This document shows positions 7,135 to 14,865 of a stretch of 64,000 bases of DNA, in pieces. A program made the translations under genes and the position numbers. Origin of the DNA: Bdellovibrio bacteriovorus (GTDB taxonomy: Bacteria; Bdellovibrionota; Bdellovibrionia; Bdellovibrionales; Bdellovibrionaceae); contig NZ_LUKF01000020.1 of NCBI RefSeq assembly GCF_001592755.1, positions 148,680 to 212,679 of the forward strand, given 5' to 3'. The notes beneath the pieces were generated by a model. That model did not search any database. It saw only the letters and a program-made list of their open reading frames with translations, and was not told the DNA's origin. The stretch's first letter is position 1; each line of letters begins with the position of its first letter.

Positions 7135-8898
7135 ATGGGACAATTCGGTACGTTTCTATTTTTCAGTCTGTCCTTCCTTCTGGTACAGCCTTCGCTGGCA
7201 GCCTCGTCGCTGACATATCAAGGCCGCATCATCAAAAAGGATGGAACTCCTGTTTCCACTCAAAACGTGGTTTTCACCATAAATCTATACAGCCCCGGTT
7301 CTGAAAACTGTTTGATCTTTCAAGAGACACATACATTGGACATGCGAAACTCTGATGGGATTTTTTCTCTAGAAATCGGCAAAGGGACCCGAGCCGGAGC
7401 GGCGGTTGACGGGGGATTTTCATTAAGCCAGATTTTGTCGAACAAAGCCGCAACGATAGGTCCATTTCCTTCTTGCGCCAGTGGAAGTGATTTCGTACCA
7501 GGGCCCCTGCAAACGCGTAAGCTCGTTATCAACTTCAACGATGGTTCCGGTGCTCAAACCATTCAATCACAGAATATTTCGCAAGTTCCGTACTCTGTAG
7601 AATCACAACAGGTCGGAGGATATAAATCGGAAAACCTCCTGCGCGTAGACGGCGGAACCGCGACACCGATGACACAGACTCAAGCCAACGAGTTGTTAGC
7701 GTTGATTAGCGGGACCTCGACTCAATATTCTAAAGCCGGCACTTTAGGTGGTATCACGATTCCTAATCCCGCGTCACTGACTCCCGGAGAGTCTTTGCGT
7801 TGGAACGGGACGGGGTGGGAAACTTTTGTGCCTGGAGAATCCGGAGTGGTGATCGCCAATATCACCAGTAGCAATAGTTACCTCACGGCAACGACGTCTT
7901 CCGGAAGTACGACGTTGACTCTCAACGTGGGCACCACTGCCAACACAGTCGCGGCAGGTAATGATTTACGAATCGTGAATGCCTTTCAAAGTACGGCATC
8001 CTTGGGAGGAGATCTGAGCGGCACTTTGCCGAACCCGACAGTTGCAAAACTTCAAGGTCGAAATGTCGCATCGACAATTCCAGCGCTGGGATCTTTTTTA
8101 AAATGGGATCAAGCCACGACGACCTGGGTTTCCACGCCTTTACCAGATTGTGCCATTAATGAAACTCTGACTTTCAATACGGTGACGGATATTTATGAGT
8201 GCTCTGCGATTGGGTTGAATGCGAATCAGATTACCGCGGGAGCACTTCCGATTCTTCGCGGTGGTACAGGGCTTTCAACGACGCCAACCGATGGTCAATT
8301 GCTTATCGGAAATGGCAGTGGCTACACGCTAGCTGCGCTGACTGCCGGAGATAATATCTCTATCACTAACGGAGCGGGAAGTATCGAGATTGATCTTGCT
8401 GGTCCTATTGCAGACTCAAAGCTCGACACAATCACAACCGCAGGAAAAGTTTCTGGAAGTGCCATCACATCCGGCACTATCAGTGGAACAACTGCAATCA
8501 ACACCTCAGGCAATATTCACACCTCAGGGCGCATGATTGCTTCAGATACTTCTACGACGACAGCAAAGCTTGAGGTGTCGGGGCAAGTTCTGTCGAAGGT
8601 GTTCAACGCCGGTAACAGCACTTCCATCGATTGGAATAACGGAAACGTTCAGTACACATCCGCTGATTGTGGCGCCTTCACGTTTTCAAACATGTTTGAA
8701 GGCGGATCTTATACTTTGATTGTCACGGGAGCAGGAGGAGGTTCGTGTTCGTTCTCTCAAGCTGCGCCGGATTCATTATCGGCGGGCGCATTCAAGGCCG
8801 TTCCCGCGGGGCCAACAGCGCAATCGGGAAGATCAACAGTCATCACATTCTTAAGAGCCGGGAACACTGTCTATACGACGTGGATCACTGGTTATTAA
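7135..8898 (+). CDS. Surface fibre protein (tail-fibre/MAT-like)
   Basis: A 587-residue exported protein with a signal peptide (1-22). Residues 23-165 form an N-terminal domain beginning SSLTYQGRIIKKDGTPV and ending SQVPYSVESQQVGG, of a type common in Bdellovibrio surface proteins. A long Ser/Thr/Gly/Asn-rich shaft follows, with GGTGLSTTPTDGQLLIGNG, a motif of phage tail fibres and trimeric fibres. The C-terminal ~100 residues are a compact tip with two Cys, ending VYTTWITGY. The architecture fits the mosaic adhesive trimer proteins described for Bdellovibrio, which recognise prey surfaces. It has its own terminator and stands alone. The ligand cannot be predicted. Confidence 0.8.
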   Translation: MGQFGTFLFFSLSFLLVQPSLAASSLTYQGRIIKKDGTPVSTQNVVFTINLYSPGSENCLIFQETHTLDMRNSDGIFSLEIGKGTRAGAAVDGGFSLSQILSNKAATIGPFPSCASGSDFVPGPLQTRKLVINFNDGSGAQTIQSQNISQVPYSVESQQVGGYKSENLLRVDGGTATPMTQTQANELLALISGTSTQYSKAGTLGGITIPNPASLTPGESLRWNGTGWETFVPGESGVVIANITSSNSYLTATTSSGSTTLTLNVGTTANTVAAGNDLRIVNAFQSTASLGGDLSGTLPNPTVAKLQGRNVASTIPALGSFLKWDQATTTWVSTPLPDCAINETLTFNTVTDIYECSAIGLNANQITAGALPILRGGTGLSTTPTDGQLLIGNGSGYTLAALTAGDNISITNGAGSIEIDLAGPIADSKLDTITTAGKVSGSAITSGTISGTTAINTSGNIHTSGRMIASDTSTTTAKLEVSGQVLSKVFNAGNSTSIDWNNGNVQYTSADCGAFTFSNMFEGGSYTLIVTGAGGGSCSFSQAAPDSLSAGAFKAVPAGPTAQSGRSTVITFLRAGNTVYTTWITGY

Positions 8899-8908
8899 AA
8901 CGAAAGAA

Positions 8909-8933
8909 GCCGCTGAGTAGCGGCATTTTATTT
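8909..8933 (+). terminator. Rho-independent terminator after the fibre gene
   Basis: GCCGCT - GAGT - AGCGGC stem (8909-8924) followed by ATTTTATTT, 10 bases after the fibre stop codon. Confidence 0.75.
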
Positions 8934-8949
8934 CAGTCTTAGAAGAAAA

Positions 8950-10197
8950 CTAATTCTTTAAAGTTAGTGGAACAAGGTCCACCGAGAATCGAGCGCCTTC
9001 GACATATTGGTAGTCGATATCTCCAGAAAGAACGATCGAGTTGTCTTCTGGGTTGTACAACCAGCCACCTTTTGCTTTTTGCGGGATGACTTGTTTACCG
9101 TAACGAACACGCACCATCAGCTGACCGTTTTTATCAGCGCGCGGACGTTGGCTTAAGAAGATCTCTTTCGACAAAGTCTTCACCGTGATGTCGGAACCGA
9201 TTTGAGCCAACTCGTCACCGAACTTAGGGCTGACGATGCTCATGATGTGTTTTGCGCGAATTTGTTCTGGAGTTCCTTCGTTCGGATTTGCCGCCACAAT
9301 CAATTGTTCTAAACGTGCAGGACCGAAACCAGTACACTTGCCATTGTTCTTCGGAGTTTTTTGATTCATATCGAAGCACTCAGGATGATACTTCGGATGA
9401 ATACGCAAATCCCAGTCTTTGTACGTGTCAGGATCTTGAGGACGCACAAGAACACCGTAGACTGCGACTTTTTCAGTGCGGCCGCCTTTAAAGTCGATCA
9501 GTTTTTGCGCCATCTCTTCTGGATTCAGATTTTTAGAAGAATCGTCAGCATCCGTCAAAAGAACCACAACAAGTTGTGCTTCCTTACGGAAGAATCCTTC
9601 GTTAGCAGCGCCACGGCCGGTCTTTTCCAAAGCTGCCGCTAAAGGAGAGAACAGCTCTTCAAACTCAGGGCCGCCTTGAGCATACGGAGTCACACCGATA
9701 TTCAAAGTGGAAGCAATCAATTTGCTGTTATTGTCAGATTTAGCCACGAAACGACGGCTTTGCGATGTCTGGCCTTGAGTGTTCTTAATGTAACGAAGAT
9801 CACCAATTTGGTAGATATCTTTTTTAGTTTGTGCATAACGATCTGAACTGTCCCACACAGAAATAACCCCGATGTGGTAGTCGATCATTTTATTTTTTAA
9901 AATACCCGCAGTAAAACGGTCGATGTTGCGCAAAAGATTGTCTTGCGCCGTCTTCATACTGTCAGAGTTGTCTGTCACAAAAAGAATGTCCACTTCAGGA
10001 TTGAAGTCAAATTGGCTTTGACCACCATCTTCTGTGATCCACTCAAAAGTTTGAGCCGGGATCTGGTCATACTGAGGGATTTGAACCTGTTCCTCAACCA
10101 AAGGTCTTTCAACTCTTAAAGTTGCAGACTCTGGACTGCAGGCAGAGACCAACATAAATGCTGTAAAATAAATTGCTACGATAACGAGGTTTCTCAC
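8950..10197 (-). CDS. VWA-domain lipoprotein of the gliding-type operon
   Basis: A 415-residue lipoprotein; the GTG start at 10197 overlaps the upstream stop (GTGA) and gives a signal ending LVSAC (Cys20). Residues ~69-260 are a von Willebrand factor A domain with a DNSDS MIDAS-type metal motif at 76-80 and a later TDADDSS loop, so it probably binds Mg2+ and a protein partner. The C-terminal part is beta-rich and ends FSVDLVPLTLKN. It is the last gene of the ten-gene minus-strand operon with TolQ/TolR-like motor genes. In that setting a surface or peptidoglycan-side contact protein is likely, but this role is inferred. Confidence 0.85.
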   Translation of the reverse strand: MRNLVIVAIYFTAFMLVSACSPESATLRVERPLVEEQVQIPQYDQIPAQTFEWITEDGGQSQFDFNPEVDILFVTDNSDSMKTAQDNLLRNIDRFTAGILKNKMIDYHIGVISVWDSSDRYAQTKKDIYQIGDLRYIKNTQGQTSQSRRFVAKSDNNSKLIASTLNIGVTPYAQGGPEFEELFSPLAAALEKTGRGAANEGFFRKEAQLVVVLLTDADDSSKNLNPEEMAQKLIDFKGGRTEKVAVYGVLVRPQDPDTYKDWDLRIHPKYHPECFDMNQKTPKNNGKCTGFGPARLEQLIVAANPNEGTPEQIRAKHIMSIVSPKFGDELAQIGSDITVKTLSKEIFLSQRPRADKNGQLMVRVRYGKQVIPQKAKGGWLYNPEDNSIVLSGDIDYQYVEGARFSVDLVPLTLKN

Positions 10198-11231
10198 ATT
10201 TTCCTCCTGATCCCTTTGGCGCAAGTTTTTGCAGCCACTTCGAACTTATCTAGTTCGTCGATCCAAGGTCTTCCGTCGTCCATAAATACCAGCTTGTCGT
10301 CGCCAACTTTTTCAAATTGGTTTTTCTTATACATGCTGTCAGCTAACTCCATATCCGTGTGAACACGTTGGATGGCTTCAACCTCAACTAGGTTGAGCTT
10401 TTGAATGACGTTGAAGTTTTCGTTTGTTTCTTCTTGAGCTAATTCTTGAACACGTTTTTTCAAAGCCAAGAAGCTTTGCGTGTTTGTTTTTTCTAGTTGA
10501 TCCTTAGCACGAACAGAATCAGCCAAAGCAATCGCTCTTTCTGAAGCTTTGAAACGCAAAGCCTGCTTTTGGAATTCCACGTCTTTATAGATCAACAGTG
10601 GAAGACGTTGAACAGCGTCACCCATATCGTCCAAAGTTAAAGGAAACTTGTCGGCCTTTTTCAAAACTTGAGTCAAAGCATCGTTCCAACCGGTTTTAGC
10701 CAACTGTTGAACTTCCATAATACGGTTTTTTTGTTTTTCTTTAAAAATTTGGTGAGTTTCAAAAACACCTTTGTAATCACAGATCTTTAATTGAGTTAAA
10801 GACTGTAATAAGAAAGCCTCTGAATTAGAAATCTCAGCAAATTGAGGGGCTAGCAAAGTCTTAGTTTGCGCCAAAGCTTTCTCGTAATCTTCCTGACGGA
10901 AATAAGCCCAACCTTTTTCCTCTACCGCTGACAACCAGTATGTGTTGCCACGAGGAATTTCATTGTAAGTGCGAATAGCCTGTTCAAATTGACCTTTTGT
11001 GAAAAGCTTACGGCCTTCCGCAAGTGCACTCTTGTTATCGCAATCACTGCAAGTACCTAAAGCTTTTTTCTCAAGGTCTGAAGTGCTAAATGGGACATTC
11101 TTTTTAGCGGCTTTGTCGGACCAAGTTTGCACCCAGTCTTTAACCGACACGCGATTCTGAGCCAGAGCTTGCGTCGACAAGCCCAGGCTTAGAACCGCCA
11201 TTGTGCTAAGAGCGACGAAAGACTTCATCAT
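10194..11231 (-). CDS. Exported TPR protein of the gliding-type operon
   Basis: A 345-residue exported protein with a signal peptide (residues 1-24, ALAQ). The start at ATG 11231 makes an ATGA overlap with the upstream gene; the next ATG (11228) is also possible. Residues ~75-140 show TPR-like helical pairs (GRKLFTKGQFEQAIRTYNE, then WAYFRQEDYEKALAQ) and the rest is helical with coiled-coil character near 230-290. An early CSDC pair could bind metal or form a disulfide. TPR proteins of this kind serve as periplasmic scaffolds in Agl/Glt complexes. It is coupled to both neighbours. Confidence 0.8.
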   Translation of the reverse strand: MMKSFVALSTMAVLSLGLSTQALAQNRVSVKDWVQTWSDKAAKKNVPFSTSDLEKKALGTCSDCDNKSALAEGRKLFTKGQFEQAIRTYNEIPRGNTYWLSAVEEKGWAYFRQEDYEKALAQTKTLLAPQFAEISNSEAFLLQSLTQLKICDYKGVFETHQIFKEKQKNRIMEVQQLAKTGWNDALTQVLKKADKFPLTLDDMGDAVQRLPLLIYKDVEFQKQALRFKASERAIALADSVRAKDQLEKTNTQSFLALKKRVQELAQEETNENFNVIQKLNLVEVEAIQRVHTDMELADSMYKKNQFEKVGDDKLVFMDDGRPWIDELDKFEVAAKTCAKGIRRKM

Positions 11232-11971
11232 AAAATCCATCCAAGTCCAAGAGATCCAGTTACAACATCGAGCTTACGAGCTCCCGTTGCAATTTGGTCT
11301 TCATAAGTTTGGTAACGAATCTCAGCGCGAGCGGAAACGTGTTTCGTAATCCACGCCCCCAAACCCAAACCACCAGTCATAACCGATGTCGAACCGCTAG
11401 AAAGAGTGATCGAACCGCCACCTGCTAAAAGATAAAGGTCAAACTGAGTCACACCCATATCATAGAAGCTTGTCTTACCGTAAACAGGGTACCAATTCAC
11501 AACGGCAATTGTAGAGTTCAACGGGTAGTCGATGTCTACAGGAAGGGCGCGACCGCCAGCTTGTTCAGCCGCTTTCGCATCGTCATAGATACGCTGACCT
11601 TCTGAAGTCAGACTGTTACCGAAATCATAATAACGAACGCCCAAAGACCAGCGAGGAGTGATGTGGTAATCCACTTGAGCACCCAAGGCTTGAGTTTTAA
11701 CGTAAGCATCACCACCGAAGACAGAACCGTAAGAAAGACCGAACTCCAAAGTATTGCGGCGATCTACGATGCGCTCTTGAACGATTCGAGAACGGCTAGT
11801 GGATTTAACTTTTTCAGCCATCTCCATCAATTCTCTGTTACCACCTAAAGTGTCGATGTCCTCATTGGCGTTAATTTGTTTTGCTGAAGACTTCGTAGAA
11901 GCTGCGAAAGTCGAAGTTGCCGTCAAAGAAATCGCAAGGAAGGCGATTGTTAGTAAATTCATAGTTTTCAT
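11228..11971 (-). CDS. Outer-membrane beta-barrel protein of the operon
   Basis: A 247-residue protein. ATG 11971 overlaps the upstream stop (ATGA) and has GGAGG just before it. Signal peptide 1-23 (TFAA). After a short helical region, residues ~68-247 show alternating amphipathic strands (NTLEFGLSYGSVFGG, ALGAQVDYHITPRWSLGVRYYDFG, LDVVTGSLGLGWIL) typical of an eight-stranded OmpA-like barrel. It would be the outer-membrane component of the trans-envelope complex. Glt complexes also contain predicted beta-barrels, which supports the comparison. The end WIL is not a strict Phe-terminal signal. Confidence 0.8.
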   Translation of the reverse strand: MKTMNLLTIAFLAISLTATSTFAASTKSSAKQINANEDIDTLGGNRELMEMAEKVKSTSRSRIVQERIVDRRNTLEFGLSYGSVFGGDAYVKTQALGAQVDYHITPRWSLGVRYYDFGNSLTSEGQRIYDDAKAAEQAGGRALPVDIDYPLNSTIAVVNWYPVYGKTSFYDMGVTQFDLYLLAGGGSITLSSGSTSVMTGGLGLGAWITKHVSARAEIRYQTYEDQIATGARKLDVVTGSLGLGWIL

Positions 11972-13335
11972 TGTGCAGCCTCCGTAGCGCAAAGTTTTTT
12001 GTCTTCAGTTGAAGCCACTACTTTAAGCTTATAAGGGGTAACGTCCGAATTTCTGCCGTTAATAACAGCTTGAGCATTCATTGTGATTTCGCCGTTTAAT
12101 TGCTCTGACTTCGCGTCACAAGGAACAGTCCAAGTCAAAGAGCACTCTTGCTTCGCCGCTGTCGTGGCTGAATTCTTACATTCAACAACGGGAGTACCAG
12201 GCAAAGTAGATACGGCAGATTCAACTTTCACCAACGCTTGGTTATCCGCAGAAGACACCGCAAATTTAAGATTTACAGATTGACCTGGACTCACCACCAA
12301 ACCTTGTTGTCCCAAACCTGAAAGGTCAAAGCGGGGAGCCTGGATGGCTTTTGTGTAGCGAACTTTAACCTGAGTCAAAGATTCAGGTGTCGAAAGGCCG
12401 TAGGGGCTGTAAACTTTAAAGCTCAAGCGAACACGCGTTCCATCGGCAGAAGCCATGATCGCGCCATCTTTAGCAAGCTGAGGTTGAACAGAGATATTTT
12501 TAGTATCAAAGATCAAAGTGAACTTCCAATTAGAGTCACCAAGATATTCAGCGTCTTTTTTATTCAAATCAGCAACGACGTAACGAGCTCCATCCAATTC
12601 AAGGAAGCTGTTACCAGCCGTGTAGCTGACGCCATCATAGCTCACAACCAAACGTGGTTTTTGTGGAGCTTTATTGTCGATACCAGGGATTTTCACTGTC
12701 ACAGTGAAAGGAACTAACGACCCTTCATTCACTTCTGAATTTAAGCCTGTCACCGTCAAACCTGATGGAGCTTCCTGATTGCGGAATAGGAAGATATTAA
12801 ATTCTTTTTCGCGAACAAGACCTTTTAATTTGTCAGCTTCTGCTTGGGTGTTGGCTTTAGAAACCTCAGCGACAACTTTAGCAGTATAGCTTTTCATAGC
12901 CGCATTTGCAGGAACCGTGTAAAGAGCTGGATTCCAAGTTAAGATATAAAGATCTTTTTCTTGCGTGGATTTTTCCAAGCGAGCACCTTCAGGCAAGCCT
13001 TGCGCTGACAATTTAATCTCAATACCCGGCACTAGGACACGCGCGCGGATTTTAAACTGAGCTTGTTGACCTTCATTGAAAGTCATTTGTGCGTCTGGAG
13101 TAATAACAATGAATTTCTCGTCGATCGTCGATTCTTCTTTTACAACCAGAACCGGTTTTTCAACCACCACTGTTTTTGTGATCTCACGAGGTTTGTCAGG
13201 ACCTTGCTGAGTTTGAACCTTTGCGTTCTCGCGCATAGTCGCAAGACCTGGAGCCGGATCTTTTTGATATTCGCCACAAGCAGCGGTGAAGAGGCTTAGA
13301 GCGATAACGGGGATTAGGGTAGGCATGTGTTTCAT
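11968..13335 (-). CDS. Ig-like-domain lipoprotein of the operon
   Basis: A 455-residue lipoprotein. The second ATG (13335) is chosen because AGGAG is correctly spaced for it and touches the first ATG. The signal ends LFTAAC. A Pro/Lys-rich linker is followed by two or three beta-sandwich modules: ~80-190 (EGQQAQFKIRARVLVPG and LTWNP, like cadherin/putative-Ig repeats), ~195-330 and ~345-455 with four Cys. It probably spans part of the periplasm or outer membrane surface and supports the barrel encoded directly downstream. No enzymatic motif is visible. It lies in the operon between the TonB-like and barrel genes. Confidence 0.8.
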   Translation of the reverse strand: MKHMPTLIPVIALSLFTAACGEYQKDPAPGLATMRENAKVQTQQGPDKPREITKTVVVEKPVLVVKEESTIDEKFIVITPDAQMTFNEGQQAQFKIRARVLVPGIEIKLSAQGLPEGARLEKSTQEKDLYILTWNPALYTVPANAAMKSYTAKVVAEVSKANTQAEADKLKGLVREKEFNIFLFRNQEAPSGLTVTGLNSEVNEGSLVPFTVTVKIPGIDNKAPQKPRLVVSYDGVSYTAGNSFLELDGARYVVADLNKKDAEYLGDSNWKFTLIFDTKNISVQPQLAKDGAIMASADGTRVRLSFKVYSPYGLSTPESLTQVKVRYTKAIQAPRFDLSGLGQQGLVVSPGQSVNLKFAVSSADNQALVKVESAVSTLPGTPVVECKNSATTAAKQECSLTWTVPCDAKSEQLNGEITMNAQAVINGRNSDVTPYKLKVVASTEDKKLCATEAAQ

Positions 13336-13347
13336 TGTCATCTCCTC

Positions 13348-14574
13348 TTATCGAGCGCTCACGCGAGTCAGTTCAAATGGATAAAGCACGTCGACGTTAA
13401 CTTGTCCTACAGGACGAGGGAATTGCCATGTTTTCATTCTTTGCAGCATGCAGCTTTCAACCATGCGCGAACCTAAAGAAGATTCCGCCACTTTAGCTGT
13501 TGTGATGCGACCGGAAGCACCGATCACGAAGCTCACTGCCACGCGACCACCGATAGACGGTTGAGCTTGCAAGCCTTTTTCGTAACAGTAAGTGATTTGA
13601 CCTTTGTTACGATTGATAACCGCGATGATTTGGTCTTGGTCTAAACCACCTTCAACCGAAACTTCTTCATCCAGCGGCAAACTCACTGCTGAAGTACCAC
13701 CGACCAAAGAGATTTTTCCGTAACCAGCGCGACCGCCACCAGAACCACGAGTTCCGTAACCGCCAGCACCTTGAGCACGAGCACCTTCACCTGCAGAGCC
13801 CGCGATAAGACCGTTGCCAGTCATATAACCACGAGCACCACCACGGCCGGCGTTACCGATACCACCGCCACCAGCACCTGTGCCAGCAGCGCGAATGTTT
13901 TTAAGAGATTGCATATCCAAGCCTTCAGCGCCTTTGTGGCCGGTTTTCAAACCACCCAAGGCAGCTAAGGCGCCAACACGGCGAACGTCACGTGCTTTAG
14001 CCGTGTTGACTTTGTAGGGCTTTGTTTTCAATTTTTGAGCAACCGGGCGATAGATTTTGTTGCTCTTTTGGATTTTCGTCTTAGAAACCTTTACTGTCGG
14101 ACGAGCTTGAGGCTGAGGTTTCACGACTTCTTCTTGGGGAAGCATGATTGTCACAAGAGGTGGCTCTTGAGTTTTCATGAAATAGTTTGTGTAAATCCAA
14201 GAACCCAAAAGCAGCAAGAAGATCGCCGCTAAGTGAGTTGCGGTGGTTTTTTGCAAGATAGTTTTAAGCTGCTCTTCGTCGTTTTCTTCAGGAAGGGTGT
14301 GAGTCGGGCTGTTTTTTACGGCCGCACTCGGGAACGCTCTTAAGCGTCCCAAACCTTGCAATTCAAAACCTTCTTCAGAAAGTTCGGAGATATCAATTTG
14401 TTTTAAAAGAGTGTAAGCAATTTTATTGTCATCAAGAGCTTGAAGGTCGGCAAACGCTTCAATACGGCGACTTTCTTTCAGGTACACAAGATTCATCGTT
14501 GTCGCTTGTACCGCGAAAGTGCGAACCTTTTGCCCCATTGTGTTTTCAAGAATCAGAAGTTTCGCTGCGCTCAT
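13348..14574 (-). CDS. AgmX/PglI-type TonB-like energy transducer
   Basis: A 408-residue inner-membrane protein. Residues 1-105 are a cytoplasmic domain, a single membrane helix lies at ~112-131, then a basic Pro/Lys linker (~140-190) and a very Gly/Ala-rich segment (~215-285). The C-terminal domain (~310-405) is of the AgmX/PglI type: NKGQITYCYEKGLQ, GGRVAVSFVIGASGRI and MKTWQFPRP, with two Cys. In Myxococcus gliding, proteins of this kind (GltG/GltJ) transmit proton-motive-force-driven motion from the motor to the outer membrane. Here it sits in the same operon as the TolQ/TolR-like genes, which supports that role. Confidence 0.9.
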   Translation of the reverse strand: MSAAKLLILENTMGQKVRTFAVQATTMNLVYLKESRRIEAFADLQALDDNKIAYTLLKQIDISELSEEGFELQGLGRLRAFPSAAVKNSPTHTLPEENDEEQLKTILQKTTATHLAAIFLLLLGSWIYTNYFMKTQEPPLVTIMLPQEEVVKPQPQARPTVKVSKTKIQKSNKIYRPVAQKLKTKPYKVNTAKARDVRRVGALAALGGLKTGHKGAEGLDMQSLKNIRAAGTGAGGGGIGNAGRGGARGYMTGNGLIAGSAGEGARAQGAGGYGTRGSGGGRAGYGKISLVGGTSAVSLPLDEEVSVEGGLDQDQIIAVINRNKGQITYCYEKGLQAQPSIGGRVAVSFVIGASGRITTAKVAESSLGSRMVESCMLQRMKTWQFPRPVGQVNVDVLYPFELTRVSAR

Positions 14575-14589
14575 ATGTCTTTCTGCCTT

Positions 14590-14865
14590 CTAGTTACGTT
14601 CAGTTTCTTTTGCCTGACGATCGTTAAAGTGCGTTCGTCCTTTCAAAAGATCTTCCAACAGTTTATCGTTTTCGACCGTCGCTGCCGTACCCATTGAACT
14701 TTGGTACTTACCTCTCAGGGTGGAACCGTTAAATCTAAACGAGGTTCCTAGCTGAGATTTTTTAGCTGCGGGCTTCACAGATTTTCCATCTTTTCCCGCG
14801 GCCACTGACACTTCGGTCGTTAACAGAGATAGCAAAACCAGGGCCAAAGAAATTACTGATTTCAT
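14590..14865 (-). CDS. Small exported protein of the gliding-type operon
   Basis: A 91-residue protein with a signal peptide (1-22) and a short basic, Ser/Gly-rich mature part (LGTSFRFNGSTLRGKY) ending in a charged helix. Its ATG overlaps the stop of the large repeat protein (ATGA), so it is translationally coupled and real despite its size. No family recognised; conserved operon position suggests an accessory periplasmic subunit. Confidence 0.7.
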   Translation of the reverse strand: MKSVISLALVLLSLLTTEVSVAAGKDGKSVKPAAKKSQLGTSFRFNGSTLRGKYQSSMGTAATVENDKLLEDLLKGRTHFNDRQAKETERN

